Assembly (NCBI GenBank): GCA_900472785.1 | Contig: UCJH01000028.1 | Span: 107,031-171,030, forward strand | Direction of reading: 5' to 3' | Length of the DNA stretch: 64,000 nucleotides | DNA from: Hyphomicrobiales bacterium | GTDB taxonomy: Bacteria; Pseudomonadota; Alphaproteobacteria; Rhizobiales; Rhizobiaceae | In this document: positions 33,602 to 42,349 of the stretch, one piece after another | Layout: every line of letters begins with the position of its first letter | Numbering within the stretch: the stretch's first letter is position 1 | Position numbers and translations under genes: made by a program | Notes under the pieces: generated by a model | Told to the model about the DNA's origin: nothing | The model's database searches: none | The model's input: the letters and a program-made list of their open reading frames with translations, nothing else

Positions 33602-34396
33602 TCAGCTACTCGCTGTTCCGGGAGCCGCCATCTTGGCGTGCTGTTCGGCCAGCGTTCCGGCTGGCGTCACGTTGGCCATGATCGTCCGAAGCTTGTTCTT
33701 CCAACCGGCGACGACATCGCCTTCGTCATTCATTAGCGCATCGAACCCAACTTTTGCCACATCGGCCGGATCGTCCTTTTCCGCATGGCCAACTTCGGTA
33801 TCGAGCATGTCGGCTCGCTCGAAGAACCGGGTTTCGGTCGCTCCCGGCATAAGACAGGTGACAGAGACGCCGCCATCCTTGAGCTCGTGACGAAGTGCAA
33901 AGGAAAACGAGTTCAGGAACGCCTTTGTCCCATTGTAGACCGCCTGGTAAGTACCGGGGATGAAACCGGCGATCGATCCGATGATCAAGATCTTGCCAAC
34001 CCCACGCGCCCGCATGTCGTTACCGATTGTGTGGATGAGCGCGATGGTACCTGTGACATTGGTGTCGATGACATGCAGGGCCTGATCAAGCTTTTGATCT
34101 AGAAAGCCCTTGCCGAGCCCCCTCCCGGCATTGGCCACCAAAATATCGACCGGTTGCCCCTTGTCGGCAACGAACCGCGCAAAATCGGCCGTGCCTTCCT
34201 TGGTCGAAAGGTCGACCTGCATGGCATCGACCGAAACGCCGATCGAGCGCAGAATGTCGGCGGCGATATCGATGTCGTCTTCGTCGGCGGCAATAACCAG
34301 GTCATAGCCTTTTTGAGCCGCGATCTTTGCGAGTTCCAAGCCGATTCCCGAAGACGCTCCCGTCACGACGGCAAGCTGCTTTTGTGGATTTCCCAT
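33602..34396 (-). CDS. Short-chain dehydrogenase/reductase
   Basis: The 264-residue SDR has the cofactor motif TGASSGIGLELA, ANAGRG, catalytic Ser in IIGSIAGF, Tyr and Lys in YNGTKAFLNSF and CLMPGATETRFF. Acidic ADEDD after the second strand points to NAD rather than NADP. ATG 34396 has GGAG 6 nt upstream and is preferred to ATG 34402. It is the last of three genes (sorbosone dehydrogenase-PEBP, ADH, SDR) with 11-18 bp gaps. Sugar or aldehyde oxidation is inferred from context. Confidence 0.88.
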   Translation of the reverse strand: MGNPQKQLAVVTGASSGIGLELAKIAAQKGYDLVIAADEDDIDIAADILRSIGVSVDAMQVDLSTKEGTADFARFVADKGQPVDILVANAGRGLGKGFLDQKLDQALHVIDTNVTGTIALIHTIGNDMRARGVGKILIIGSIAGFIPGTYQAVYNGTKAFLNSFSFALRHELKDGGVSVTCLMPGATETRFFERADMLDTEVGHAEKDDPADVAKVGFDALMNDEGDVVAGWKNKLRTIMANVTPAGTLAEQHAKMAAPGTASS

Positions 34397-34413
34397 GATC
34401 ATCTCCAGTATCC

Positions 34414-35583
34414 TTACGGTTTTAGAACGACCTTAACGCAGCCGTCCTTTTTCTCGAGGAATGTCTTGTAAAGTTCAGGGCCATCGTCGAGGCTTCCCGT
34501 GTGGGTGATGATGAACGACGGATCGATCTCGCCGTTCTGGATGCGGTCCATCAAGATTGGCAGGTAGTGCTGAACAGGCGTCTGCGCCATCTTGAAGGTC
34601 AGGCCACGGTTGATCGCAGACCCCATGGGGATCTTGTCGAGAAATCCGCCATAGACGCCCACGATCGAGACCGTGCCGAAGTTGCGGCAGCAGTGGATCG
34701 CTTGCCGCAGAACATGCGGCCGATCGGTTCCCATGAAAGTCGCGACCTTGATGCGGTCGAGCCGGGCATCCCAACTCGCGGCAGGGTCGGACTCCGTCCC
34801 CACGGCATCGATGCAGGCATCGGCGCCGCGACCATTGGTCAATTCCATGATCCGGTCGTAGATATCCTTGTCCATGTAATCGAGGGTGATGGCTCCAGAC
34901 TTCGCGGCGAGCGCAAGGCGCTCGGGAATGGTATCGATCGCGATGACCCGCTCCGCCCCGAGGATGAAGGCCGACTTGATAGCCATCTGCCCGACGGGAC
35001 CGCAGCCCCAAATGGCGATCGTATCGCCCGACTGGATGTTGCAGAAGTCGGCGGCCATGTAACCCGTCGGGAAAATATCGGACAGGAACAGAACCTGCTC
35101 GTCGCTCAGCCCGTCGGGGACCTTGATCGGTCCGACATCGGCGTAAGGGACGCGGAGATATTCAGCCTGGCCGCCGCTGAATCCACCGAGCAGATGCGTG
35201 TAGCCAAACAGGCCCGCCGGTGAATTACCCCACATCTTCCTGACTTTTTCCGGCTTGGGATTGGAACGTTCGCAGCCGGAGAAAAAGCCCCGTTTGCAGA
35301 AGAAGCACTCGCCGCAGGCGATCGTGAAGGGAACGACCACTCTGTCGCCGACCTTCAGCTTCTTGTTGTCCTTGCCGACTTCAACGACTTCTCCCATGGT
35401 TTCGTGACCCATGATGTCGCCGCTGTGCATATCGGGCATGATACCGTTGTACAGGTGAAGATCGGAGCCGCAGATCGCGCAGGCGGTCACCTTAATAATG
35501 GCGTCGCGCCCGTCCTCAATCGTAGGGTCGGGAACACTCTCGCAGCGAATGTCATGTTTGCCGTGCCAGGTCAGTGCTTTCAT
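34414..35583 (-). CDS. Zinc-dependent alcohol/aldehyde dehydrogenase
   Basis: This 389-residue medium-chain dehydrogenase has all zinc ligands: catalytic site in [14 protein letters not shown] and [12 protein letters not shown], structural zinc in [15 protein letters not shown]. The Rossmann segment is [15 protein letters not shown] and [14 protein letters not shown] gives Asp for NAD. The closing GGEIDPS-like [16 protein letters not shown] and VKVVLKP are typical of the glutathione-independent formaldehyde-dehydrogenase-like group. Substrate unknown. It lies 17 bp before the SDR gene and 10 bp after the sorbosone dehydrogenase gene. Confidence 0.9.
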   Translation of the reverse strand: MKALTWHGKHDIRCESVPDPTIEDGRDAIIKVTACAICGSDLHLYNGIMPDMHSGDIMGHETMGEVVEVGKDNKKLKVGDRVVVPFTIACGECFFCKRGFFSGCERSNPKPEKVRKMWGNSPAGLFGYTHLLGGFSGGQAEYLRVPYADVGPIKVPDGLSDEQVLFLSDIFPTGYMAADFCNIQSGDTIAIWGCGPVGQMAIKSAFILGAERVIAIDTIPERLALAAKSGAITLDYMDKDIYDRIMELTNGRGADACIDAVGTESDPAASWDARLDRIKVATFMGTDRPHVLRQAIHCCRNFGTVSIVGVYGGFLDKIPMGSAINRGLTFKMAQTPVQHYLPILMDRIQNGEIDPSFIITHTGSLDDGPELYKTFLEKKDGCVKVVLKP

Positions 35584-35593
35584 GTCGTGTCTC

Positions 35594-37402
35594 CTATTTG
35601 GATGTCAGCTTGCGCTCGAATGTTCCGACGATCTGGCCCCCAGCGAGTACGTGGCCTTCCATCGCTTTCAGCACCGCATCCCGTTTTGCGCCGGGCTCCA
35701 GGCCGAGCGTTTCGACGTCGAGCGCGAAAACCTGGAAATGATAGTGATGGGCGGGATCGCCGACCGGCGGCTTCGGACCGGTATAGCCAAGTGAGCCCAT
35801 GCTGTTGGTGCCCTGCTTTAGGCCCCTCGGCTCCTGCAGGATCGGCGTGCCAGGGATGCCTTCACGCAACTTTTTGATTGCCGCCGGGATGTCATAGGCG
35901 ACCCAGTGCGTGAACGGCTTCGGCTTGGCGGCATCGGGGTCATCGCAGATGATTACAAAGGATTTGGCGCCCTCGGGTGCACTGCTCCACTCGATGGCCG
36001 GCGATGCATTGTCGCCATCAGCGGCGTATTGCAGGGGGATGACACCATCCTTTTCGAAAGCGGACTTTACGGCGATGGCATCGCTGCCTTTGGCTTTGAC
36101 CAGATCAATTGCGATCTTGGATGCCGGCATGTCAGTGACGACATTGGGGATGCTGCCGGCCTCGGCGGCCTGTGTTGTTGCACCGCCGCTGTAGGAGACT
36201 TTGTAGACCGTGCCATTGCTGTCATCAGCGACGTACAGCGAGCCGTCATTGCCAACAGCGACGCCCGTCAGGCGTCCGAGATAACCGTATTTGCCGCTTT
36301 CCTGTCGAAGCAAAAAGCCTTCGAGAAATTTCTCGAATGCAACAGGTTTGCCATTTTCAAAATTGACGCGGACGATCTCGTAGCCGCTCGGCGGACGGCG
36401 GTTCCACGAGCCGCGCATGGCGATGAAGGCATCGCCCTGATAATCCGCCGGGAAAGCCGTGCCTTCGTAGAACGCCATCTGCATCGGCGCGCTGTGGGCG
36501 GTGTAACCGAGAGCCGGCTCGGTCGATTGCTTGGCCCAATCCTCGAGCGTAACGCCTTCGGGCGGATCCATGCGGGGGTTCAGCCCGCTCATTCCATAGA
36601 CATAGGGCCAGCCATATTTCTTGTCCTGCTCGATCTTGTTCAATTCCTCGATCTGGACTTCGTCGCCGAGCCAGTCGATGCCGTGATCCATGCCGTAGAG
36701 CGCGCCGGTGGTCGGCTCCCAGTCGAAACCGATGGTGTTGCGCAGGCCGCTGGCGAAGATCGACCGCGATGTCCCGTCCTTGCTTGCCCGCAAGACCGTT
36801 GCGTTCTCCGGATTGTCGTCCTGGCATTCATTGCAGGTACTGCCCGAGCCGATGTAGAGCATGCCGTCGGGCCCAATGCCGAGTGTGCGGTTGGCATGTT
36901 GTCCGGCATCCGGAAGATCGTTGATGATGCGCTTTAGCGGGCCGAACGTTCCGTCTTCCTTGACGTCGGCGGTGTAGACATCGTGGATTGTCACCAGGAA
37001 CACCGTGTTCCCGTCGAAGGCAATACCATGCATACCGGGGCGGCTCGCAACCGTAACGGCGCCATCCGCCTTGCCGTCACCGTCCTCATCCTTGAGCATG
37101 ATGACATCACCGACAGACCGGCGCGTGGCGTAAACGATGCCCTTGTCGGAAATCGCCAGCATACGAGGATTGATCAGGTCGCGAGCGAAAACCTCGACCT
37201 TGAAGCCTTCAGGTGCCTTGATCAGCGCCTTGAGCTTGGCATCGTCCTTCACCTGAAGCTTTTCAGGCTCCAGGATCGAGCCTTGGATGACGACATCGGA
37301 GGCGCGGCCCACCCCTCCCTTTACTTGTGCGGAAGACATCGAAGGCAAGGACAAGGCCAAGGCGGAGACAGACAATAAAAGCGCGGACGGACGGATGTGC
37401 AT
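35594..37402 (-). CDS. PQQ-type sugar (sorbosone) dehydrogenase fused to a PEBP domain
   Basis: A 602-residue secreted fusion. A signal peptide (1-25, [16 protein letters not shown]) is followed by a beta-propeller dehydrogenase (about 40-410; [68 protein letters not shown]) and a C-terminal YbhB/YbcL PEBP domain (about 445-600; [58 protein letters not shown]). The propeller class oxidises sugars or aldehydes with PQQ in the periplasm. ATG 37402 has GGAGG upstream. It is first in the ADH/SDR operon. Confidence 0.88.
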   Translation of the reverse strand: MHIRPSALLLSVSALALSLPSMSSAQVKGGVGRASDVVIQGSILEPEKLQVKDDAKLKALIKAPEGFKVEVFARDLINPRMLAISDKGIVYATRRSVGDVIMLKDEDGDGKADGAVTVASRPGMHGIAFDGNTVFLVTIHDVYTADVKEDGTFGPLKRIINDLPDAGQHANRTLGIGPDGMLYIGSGSTCNECQDDNPENATVLRASKDGTSRSIFASGLRNTIGFDWEPTTGALYGMDHGIDWLGDEVQIEELNKIEQDKKYGWPYVYGMSGLNPRMDPPEGVTLEDWAKQSTEPALGYTAHSAPMQMAFYEGTAFPADYQGDAFIAMRGSWNRRPPSGYEIVRVNFENGKPVAFEKFLEGFLLRQESGKYGYLGRLTGVAVGNDGSLYVADDSNGTVYKVSYSGGATTQAAEAGSIPNVVTDMPASKIAIDLVKAKGSDAIAVKSAFEKDGVIPLQYAADGDNASPAIEWSSAPEGAKSFVIICDDPDAAKPKPFTHWVAYDIPAAIKKLREGIPGTPILQEPRGLKQGTNSMGSLGYTGPKPPVGDPAHHYHFQVFALDVETLGLEPGAKRDAVLKAMEGHVLAGGQIVGTFERKLTSK

Positions 37403-37433
37403 GGGACCTCCCGGACCATTGGAATAAAAGGAA

Positions 37434-37458
37434 AAGCCCGGTCGATAAGACCGGGCTT
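37434..37458 (-). terminator. Terminator after DUF4142
   Basis: AAGCCCGGTC and GACCGGGCTT form a 10-bp stem with a 5-nt loop. On the minus strand a T-rich tail (CTTTTCCTTTT) follows, which stops the esterase/DUF4142 transcript before the dehydrogenase operon begins. Confidence 0.85.
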
Positions 37459-37475
37459 CGTCACAGGTCGTCAGA

Positions 37476-38000
37476 TCAATGAGCCGCAGCCATATGCATC
37501 ACGTGCATCTTGTGCATTTTCAGCTTCGGCAGCGTCTTGGCCGCAAATGCCTTCACCGCCTCGTCGTCACCGCCCTTGGCATAGGTGGCAAAAAGCGTGA
37601 CCGCCTCCATATGCGCCGTCGTCTGCATACCGATATAGAGCGACTGGAAATCCTGTTCGGACGCGCCTTTCAAAAGGTCCAGCATGGCGGCGTGCTTGGG
37701 GGACAGCTTGGCCGGCACATCGTCAAGCTTAGCGGCCTTTTTCATCTCTTCCGCCGCCATGGTGTGATCCTTGATCATCGCGACTGCAAATTCCTTGACA
37801 TCGGCGTCCTTCGCCTTCTGCTCGGCCAGCTTGCTGGACTCGATCTCAAAGGCATTCGAACTGGTGACGACCTTGACAAAGGAGGCCTTGTCGACATTCA
37901 TCGGAGCGTCGGCTTTATCAGCACACGCCGGCATGGCGGCGAGGCTTGGCGTGGTCATCAGGAAGAGCGACAGGAGCGAGGAGGATATTATCTTGTTCAT
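37476..38000 (-). CDS. DUF4142 exported protein
   Basis: The 174-residue protein has a signal peptide (SLLSLFLMTTPSLAAMPAC) and a DUF4142 ferritin-like helical domain (about 40-165; FVKVVTSSNAFEIESSKLAE, VKEFAVAMIKDHTMAAEEMK, FQSLYIGMQTTAHMEAVTLF). The domain contains several His and Glu in the helical positions but metal binding is not proven. It ends in a His/Met-rich tail (HKMHVMHMAAAH), which could bind copper or another metal. It is 11 bp after the esterase gene. Confidence 0.85.
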   Translation of the reverse strand: MNKIISSSLLSLFLMTTPSLAAMPACADKADAPMNVDKASFVKVVTSSNAFEIESSKLAEQKAKDADVKEFAVAMIKDHTMAAEEMKKAAKLDDVPAKLSPKHAAMLDLLKGASEQDFQSLYIGMQTTAHMEAVTLFATYAKGGDDEAVKAFAAKTLPKLKMHKMHVMHMAAAH

Positions 38001-38011
38001 GGAAGCTGTCC

Positions 38012-39067
38012 TTACTTGGCTTGGGCAAAGGATGCGGTGAGGTTGGCGACGGCAAGATCAAGCGCCTGCTTGGCCTGTGGAACCACCTTGCCCATGCCAA
38101 AAAACTCGTGGGTGACACCGTTGAACGTCTTAAGGTCCACCGCGACGCCGGCGTCCTTCAGTTTGCCGGCATAGATTTCGCCATCGGACTGCAAGGGATC
38201 GATCTGGGCCAGAATGACAGTTGCGGGCGCAACGCCAGCAAGATCGGAGCGACCGTTGAGGTTGATCCGCGGATCCTTGGTCTCATCCATGGACGAGACC
38301 GTGTTCTTCACGAACCATTCCATATCGGCCTTGCCGAGAGGCTTGGCGTTGGCATTTTCCTTGTAGGACGACGTATTCATGTCATTGCCGGCAACCGGGT
38401 AGACCAGAAGCTGGTGGACAGGCTGCTTGGTCTTCATCTCCTTCGCCATCAGCGCGACATTGGCTGCCAGATTGCCGCCGGCGCTTTCACCGGCAACCGC
38501 GATCTGGTCGGAATTGCCGTTCAGTTCGTGAATGTTCTCGACAAACCATTCATATGCTGACCAGGCATCGTCGTGCGCTGCGGGAAACTTGTGTTCGGGT
38601 GCGTGCCGGTATTCGACCGAAACGACGATGGCATTGGTGCCGAGCGACAGCGCACGCGGTGCGCCGTCGTAAACATTGATGTCGGCCACGACCCAACCGC
38701 CGCCGTGATAATAGACGACCACCGGGAAAGGCCCCTTGCCACCGGGGATATAGACACGGGCAGCAAGGGTCCCGGCCTTTGTCGGAATGGCGATGTCCTT
38801 CGTCGTGACCTGCGCTTCGGGATTGGATGAAATCCGCTTATCCCATTGAACAGCGTGAGCGGCATCGGCCGGGCTCGCCTGGGTCCGGGCGTCGGGCACC
38901 GTCAGGGTCGAAAACGGCTTTGCTTCAAGCGCACCGAGCTTGTCGAGCACGGCCTGCATTTCCGCGTTGGGCTTTGCCATTTCCTGGGCGTTACTAATTG
39001 AGGCAGCGCTGAGAGGAAGCGAGAAAATCAATGCAATTACAGAATGCTTAAAAGTCTTTTGCGTCAC
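38012..39067 (-). CDS. Secreted esterase, hormone-sensitive lipase family
   Basis: A 351-residue alpha/beta hydrolase with a signal peptide (1-25, ALIFSLPLSAASISNAQ), the family motif YYHGGGWVVAD, nucleophile elbow AGESAGGNLAANV, Asp in QIDPLQSDG and His in FNGVTHEFFGM. The triad is complete; it should act on acyl esters of small alcohols in the periplasm. ATG 39067 precedes a hydrophobic leader. First gene of the esterase/DUF4142 unit, with 330 bp upstream that contains its promoter but no gene. Confidence 0.88.
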   Translation of the reverse strand: MTQKTFKHSVIALIFSLPLSAASISNAQEMAKPNAEMQAVLDKLGALEAKPFSTLTVPDARTQASPADAAHAVQWDKRISSNPEAQVTTKDIAIPTKAGTLAARVYIPGGKGPFPVVVYYHGGGWVVADINVYDGAPRALSLGTNAIVVSVEYRHAPEHKFPAAHDDAWSAYEWFVENIHELNGNSDQIAVAGESAGGNLAANVALMAKEMKTKQPVHQLLVYPVAGNDMNTSSYKENANAKPLGKADMEWFVKNTVSSMDETKDPRINLNGRSDLAGVAPATVILAQIDPLQSDGEIYAGKLKDAGVAVDLKTFNGVTHEFFGMGKVVPQAKQALDLAVANLTASFAQAK

Positions 39068-39397
39068 CGGAGATCACCTCTGTTAGAACTGGTCTTGTAA
39101 CCAGCACGAACAGAGTTTGTTCCGTTAATCAGGCGTAATAGGATGGACTAATGCAAGATGCGGTTCGTGTTGCGTTTGGTCCTCATTATATTGTTCGCAT
39201 CCCGCGAGCGACTGGAACCGGCTCACTCTCTATTGATCCATAATTCATAGAATGCTTGGATATCAAAAAAACTTGGTACGGCAGCGTCATGCCCCAGTTC
39301 ATGGTGTCCATGAAAGTTCCTTCAAAAAGATCGGGCGTCCGCGACCAGACTTCGGTACCAGCCGGTTCCAGGGTCAAGATAAAGAACGACGACCACG
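39068..39397. other. Intergenic, esterase upstream region
   Basis: About 330 bp between two minus-strand genes. One minus-strand frame (39186-39401) shows no recognised domain. No operator was identified. Confidence 0.35.
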
Positions 39398-39625
39398 TCA
39401 CTCTGCCCGAAATGAAAGGATACCTTTCATAACGACCCCGTTATCCTGGTCTCTCACCGTTACCTTTGCGATGAAAGGATCGATGCCATTCAACTCGTCC
39501 CCCACAATGTCCAAGAGAATGGTCGCGAGTACCTTTTGAATCGCAGCTTCATCGGGAAGATTGCGTCCGTCATTATCCTTAAGAAAGCCTCCGCCGTTCT
39601 CAAGATCAAAGAAATATTGCGGCAT
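39398..39625 (-). CDS. DUF6894 small protein
   Basis: A 75-residue DUF6894 protein beginning MPQYFFDLENGGGFLKDNDG and continuing AAIQKVLATILLDIVGDEL, VTVRDQDNGVVMKGILSF. It matches the family from start to end. ATG 39625 is chosen; the frame to 39964 is not homologous. It is divergent from a Crp/Fnr gene 90 bp away. Function unknown. Confidence 0.75.
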   Translation of the reverse strand: MPQYFFDLENGGGFLKDNDGRNLPDEAAIQKVLATILLDIVGDELNGIDPFIAKVTVRDQDNGVVMKGILSFRAE

Positions 39626-39715
39626 CAAGGCATCTCCATTTGCTGGTGAATGAGCCGCGCAATAGTTTGTTCCCCACCTAAAAAATTTTGGTCGGTCTCT
39701 TGAGGAAGGTGCAAC

Positions 39716-40435
39716 ATGATTGAACTTCTCATCCGCAATCTCAACGCCCGGGATGCGCTGGATGCCGATGAAATCGCATGCTTGCAACGCATCATAAATC
39801 GTGAACGCGCAGTGGGAGTTGACGAGGATATTGTCAGGGAAGGGTCGCGCCCAAATGAAAGTACCCTTCTTCTCGACGGAATTGCCGCGCGCTATCGTGT
39901 TCTGGAGGACGGAAAACGACAGATCACAGCGCTCCACGTGCCGGGCGACTTTGTCGATCTCCACGCCTTCATGTTAAAGACTATGGATCACGGTGTTGTT
40001 GCGCTGTCCTCTTGCAAGGTCGCGGCTGCAAGCCATCGCGATCTTACGACGGTTACGCAGACCAGCCCTCATCTTACCCGCATGCTATGGCTCTCGACCG
40101 TAATCGATGGCGCGATCCATCGGGAGTGGATCGTTGCCATGGGTCGGCGATCGAAGAAAGCGCACTTGGCACATCTGATATGCGAGTTGTTTACACGGTT
40201 GGATATCGTTGGATTGGTCAACGATCAAAGCTTCCACTTCCCCCTATCTCAAGCGGAAGCTGCCGACGTCCTTGGGCTTTCGCTCGTGCATCTGAACAAG
40301 ACGCTCCAAAAGCTTCGTTCCGACGGCTTGGTGCGCTGGGAAGACCACGTCATCACGATATTGGACTGGGTTCGACTCGTGGAAATTGCTGAGTTTGACA
40401 CTGTCTATTTAAACCTCGTCCGAGAGCCCCGATAA
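39716..40435 (+). CDS. Crp/Fnr-family regulator
   Basis: The 239-residue protein has a cyclic-nucleotide-binding type barrel (about 20-135; GVDEDIVREGSRPNESTLLL, VLEDGKRQITALHVPGDFVD) and a Crp-type helix-turn-helix (about 165-225; FPLSQAEAADVLGLSLVHLNKTLQKL). There is no Cys cluster for an Fe-S centre. The RxxS phosphate clamp of cAMP receptors is not evident, so the ligand is unknown. ATG 39716 has GAGGAAGG upstream. It is divergent from the DUF6894 gene. Confidence 0.9.
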   Translation: MIELLIRNLNARDALDADEIACLQRIINRERAVGVDEDIVREGSRPNESTLLLDGIAARYRVLEDGKRQITALHVPGDFVDLHAFMLKTMDHGVVALSSCKVAAASHRDLTTVTQTSPHLTRMLWLSTVIDGAIHREWIVAMGRRSKKAHLAHLICELFTRLDIVGLVNDQSFHFPLSQAEAADVLGLSLVHLNKTLQKLRSDGLVRWEDHVITILDWVRLVEIAEFDTVYLNLVREPR

Positions 40436-40577
40436 AGATCCACCACGCACCCGTGGTCGGCGTGTCATCCCAACGGTACCCCCTCAATTTCGAGGAGGAC
40501 GTGCAACTTTAAAATATTTGAATGAAACGCCCGACCATTGTCCGCAAACTTTCCTTTTAACATTGGAGAATTGGATA

Positions 40578-40775
40578 ATGGATGAAGTACGCCGTCGCCC
40601 GCGGGGATCATCAGCACTTGGGGATTTTGAACAGTCGAAGCGGTCGGCGATGGAAACAGTCATGCAGGAAAAAATCGTGGAGCGTGCGAAATCAGAACGA
40701 CTGAGGTTTTTACGCGAGGCGCGAGGCCGATATGGGGAGCCGGAAAACATCGTTAAGGAAAAGGATGACCAGTAA
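40578..40775 (+). CDS. Small unknown charged protein
   Basis: A 65-residue ORF from ATG 40578 (MDEVRRRPRGSSALGDFEQS, then MQEKIVERAKSERLRFLREA). GGAGAATT lies 10 nt upstream; ATG 40518 is in frame but lacks a good site. Highly charged and helical, with no family recognised. Confidence 0.45.
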   Translation: MDEVRRRPRGSSALGDFEQSKRSAMETVMQEKIVERAKSERLRFLREARGRYGEPENIVKEKDDQ

Positions 40776-41335
40776 TCACAGCAGTTAGGTAACTCCTGCC
40801 GGCTTTGTCCCGCGTATGCAGAACTGTATACAGTTGATTTGTTTTATCACGGCGCAGGGAGACTAAATTACGAAATTCGATCTGGGCAATAGCCTAGCAA
40901 TCGTAACTGTCCTTCTTTCGGTGTTTATGTTTGGCGGTATGCCTCTCACTGGCTCGGCCGTTACGGCCGCGAACTGGCCCGACATTGGACGACCAAAGTG
41001 GAAGGCGACTTACGCCGTGCCAGGCCACTTCTCGTCGTCATCGTCGAAAACTGAGAATCGAGTTCCTGCAATTCGGCTTCGGTGATGCTAGCGGCATTCA
41101 TGTTCCAGAGTGCATTTCCAGAATCCAGGATCCGGATGGTGGCCTCAGAGGTAGACGAAGGTCCGGCCATCAAGGCGAATGACTCTAATGCCTTTGTTGG
41201 TCGCGTCGGAGGCTCTGCGCGGTCAGCATATTTATGCTCGCAGGTACTGCATTGGGGGCGCTGTTCGCGCTGATCCTTCGTCTCTGGCTTCCGGTACAGC
41301 GCAGAAGCGATGATCACTGACAGGCCTCGACGTCG
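40776..41335. other. Region without a clear gene
   Basis: About 560 bp. It may hold more of a decayed gene (see the DUF6766 remnant that follows), but no frame gives a convincing homology. The minus-strand frame 40961-41392 is long but not recognised. Confidence 0.35.
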
Positions 41336-41503
41336 ATGATGGATCATCTGAGAAGCACGCAATTCTGGTTTGAACCCTTGCAGAACTGGCAAAGCAACTT
41401 TCTCTCGACGGCGGGCATTGTCGTGCTCTCAATCATCCTGCGGTTTCAAGGTCCACCCAAATCCAAGCCTGTCGCTCCGCCGCACACTCAAACAGGAGAC
41501 TGA
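41336..41503 (+). pseudogene. DUF6766 protein, C-terminal remnant
   Basis: A 55-residue frame whose sequence STQFWFEPLQNWQSNFLS, AGIVVLSIILRFQG and SKPVAPPHTQTG matches the end of DUF6766 membrane proteins (FWF-x-FQNWQSEFL, LR-KGSPESKPVDAPH). The rest of the gene, with the first membrane helices, is not found upstream in frame, so this is a truncated copy. Confidence 0.55.
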
Positions 41504-41572
41504 TGCAAGACGCGCCGGAACCAAACCGGAACCCAATAGTTCTCGCGATCATCACTCAATGGGGGAAGCGAA

Positions 41573-42349
41573 ATGGTAAGACGGGTCGCACTGGTAACAG
41601 GCGCAGGGTCCGGGATTGGACGCGCAACTGCTCTTTCTCTCGCCGCCAATGGCTGCGCAATTGGAGCTCTTGGGCATAAGGGACCTGAACTCGAAAACCT
41701 AATCCAGGAAATGGAAACCAAGGATTATGACGCGGTCATGCTTGATGCCGACATCTCGGATGAAGGCCAGATGCGTAGGGCCGTTGCGACCCTCCTCGAG
41801 CGTTACGGTCGGCTGGATGTGGTCGTTGCGAACGCTGGTATCAACGGCGTCTGGGCGCCGATCGATGATCTCAGCCTGGAGGAGTGGAACAAGACCATCG
41901 CAGTTAACCTGACCGGGACCTTCCTCACGATCTCCACCACAGTGCCGCACCTGAAGGCATCAGGGGGAGGAGCGATCATCGTGGTCTCCTCGATCAACGG
42001 AACCAGAACGTTCACGACGCCAGGCGCGACCGCATATACGGCAACGAAAGCAGGGCAGGTGGCGATGGTTCAACAGCTCGCTCTCGAACTGGCCCGCCAT
42101 CACATTCGCATCAACGCCGTCTGCCCCGGCGAGATCGACACGAACATCGACGCCAACACCTCTTTGCGTTATGAGGATGAGACGGCGATCCCGGTGATCT
42201 GGCCGGAAGGGCAAGTTCCCATCACAGGCGGCAGCCCCGGCCGCAGCGAAGATGTCGCAGACGTCATAACGTTTCTCGCGTCGGACAAGGCCCGCCACAT
42301 TACGGGTTCACCAATCTGGGTTGATGGCGGGCAGGGCTTGCTGCGATGA
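41573..42349 (+). CDS. Short-chain dehydrogenase/reductase
   Basis: The 258-residue SDR has TGAGSGIGRATALSLA, NAGINGVW, catalytic Ser in VVSSINGT, Tyr and Lys in YTATKAGQVAMV and CPGEIDTNI, plus the closing VDGGQGL. A Gly after the second strand (ALGHKG) leaves NAD/NADP preference open. It overlaps treZ by 4 bp (ATGA), so it is co-translated with a trehalose enzyme. The link to trehalose metabolism is inferred from this coupling. Confidence 0.88.
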   Translation: MVRRVALVTGAGSGIGRATALSLAANGCAIGALGHKGPELENLIQEMETKDYDAVMLDADISDEGQMRRAVATLLERYGRLDVVVANAGINGVWAPIDDLSLEEWNKTIAVNLTGTFLTISTTVPHLKASGGGAIIVVSSINGTRTFTTPGATAYTATKAGQVAMVQQLALELARHHIRINAVCPGEIDTNIDANTSLRYEDETAIPVIWPEGQVPITGGSPGRSEDVADVITFLASDKARHITGSPIWVDGGQGLLR

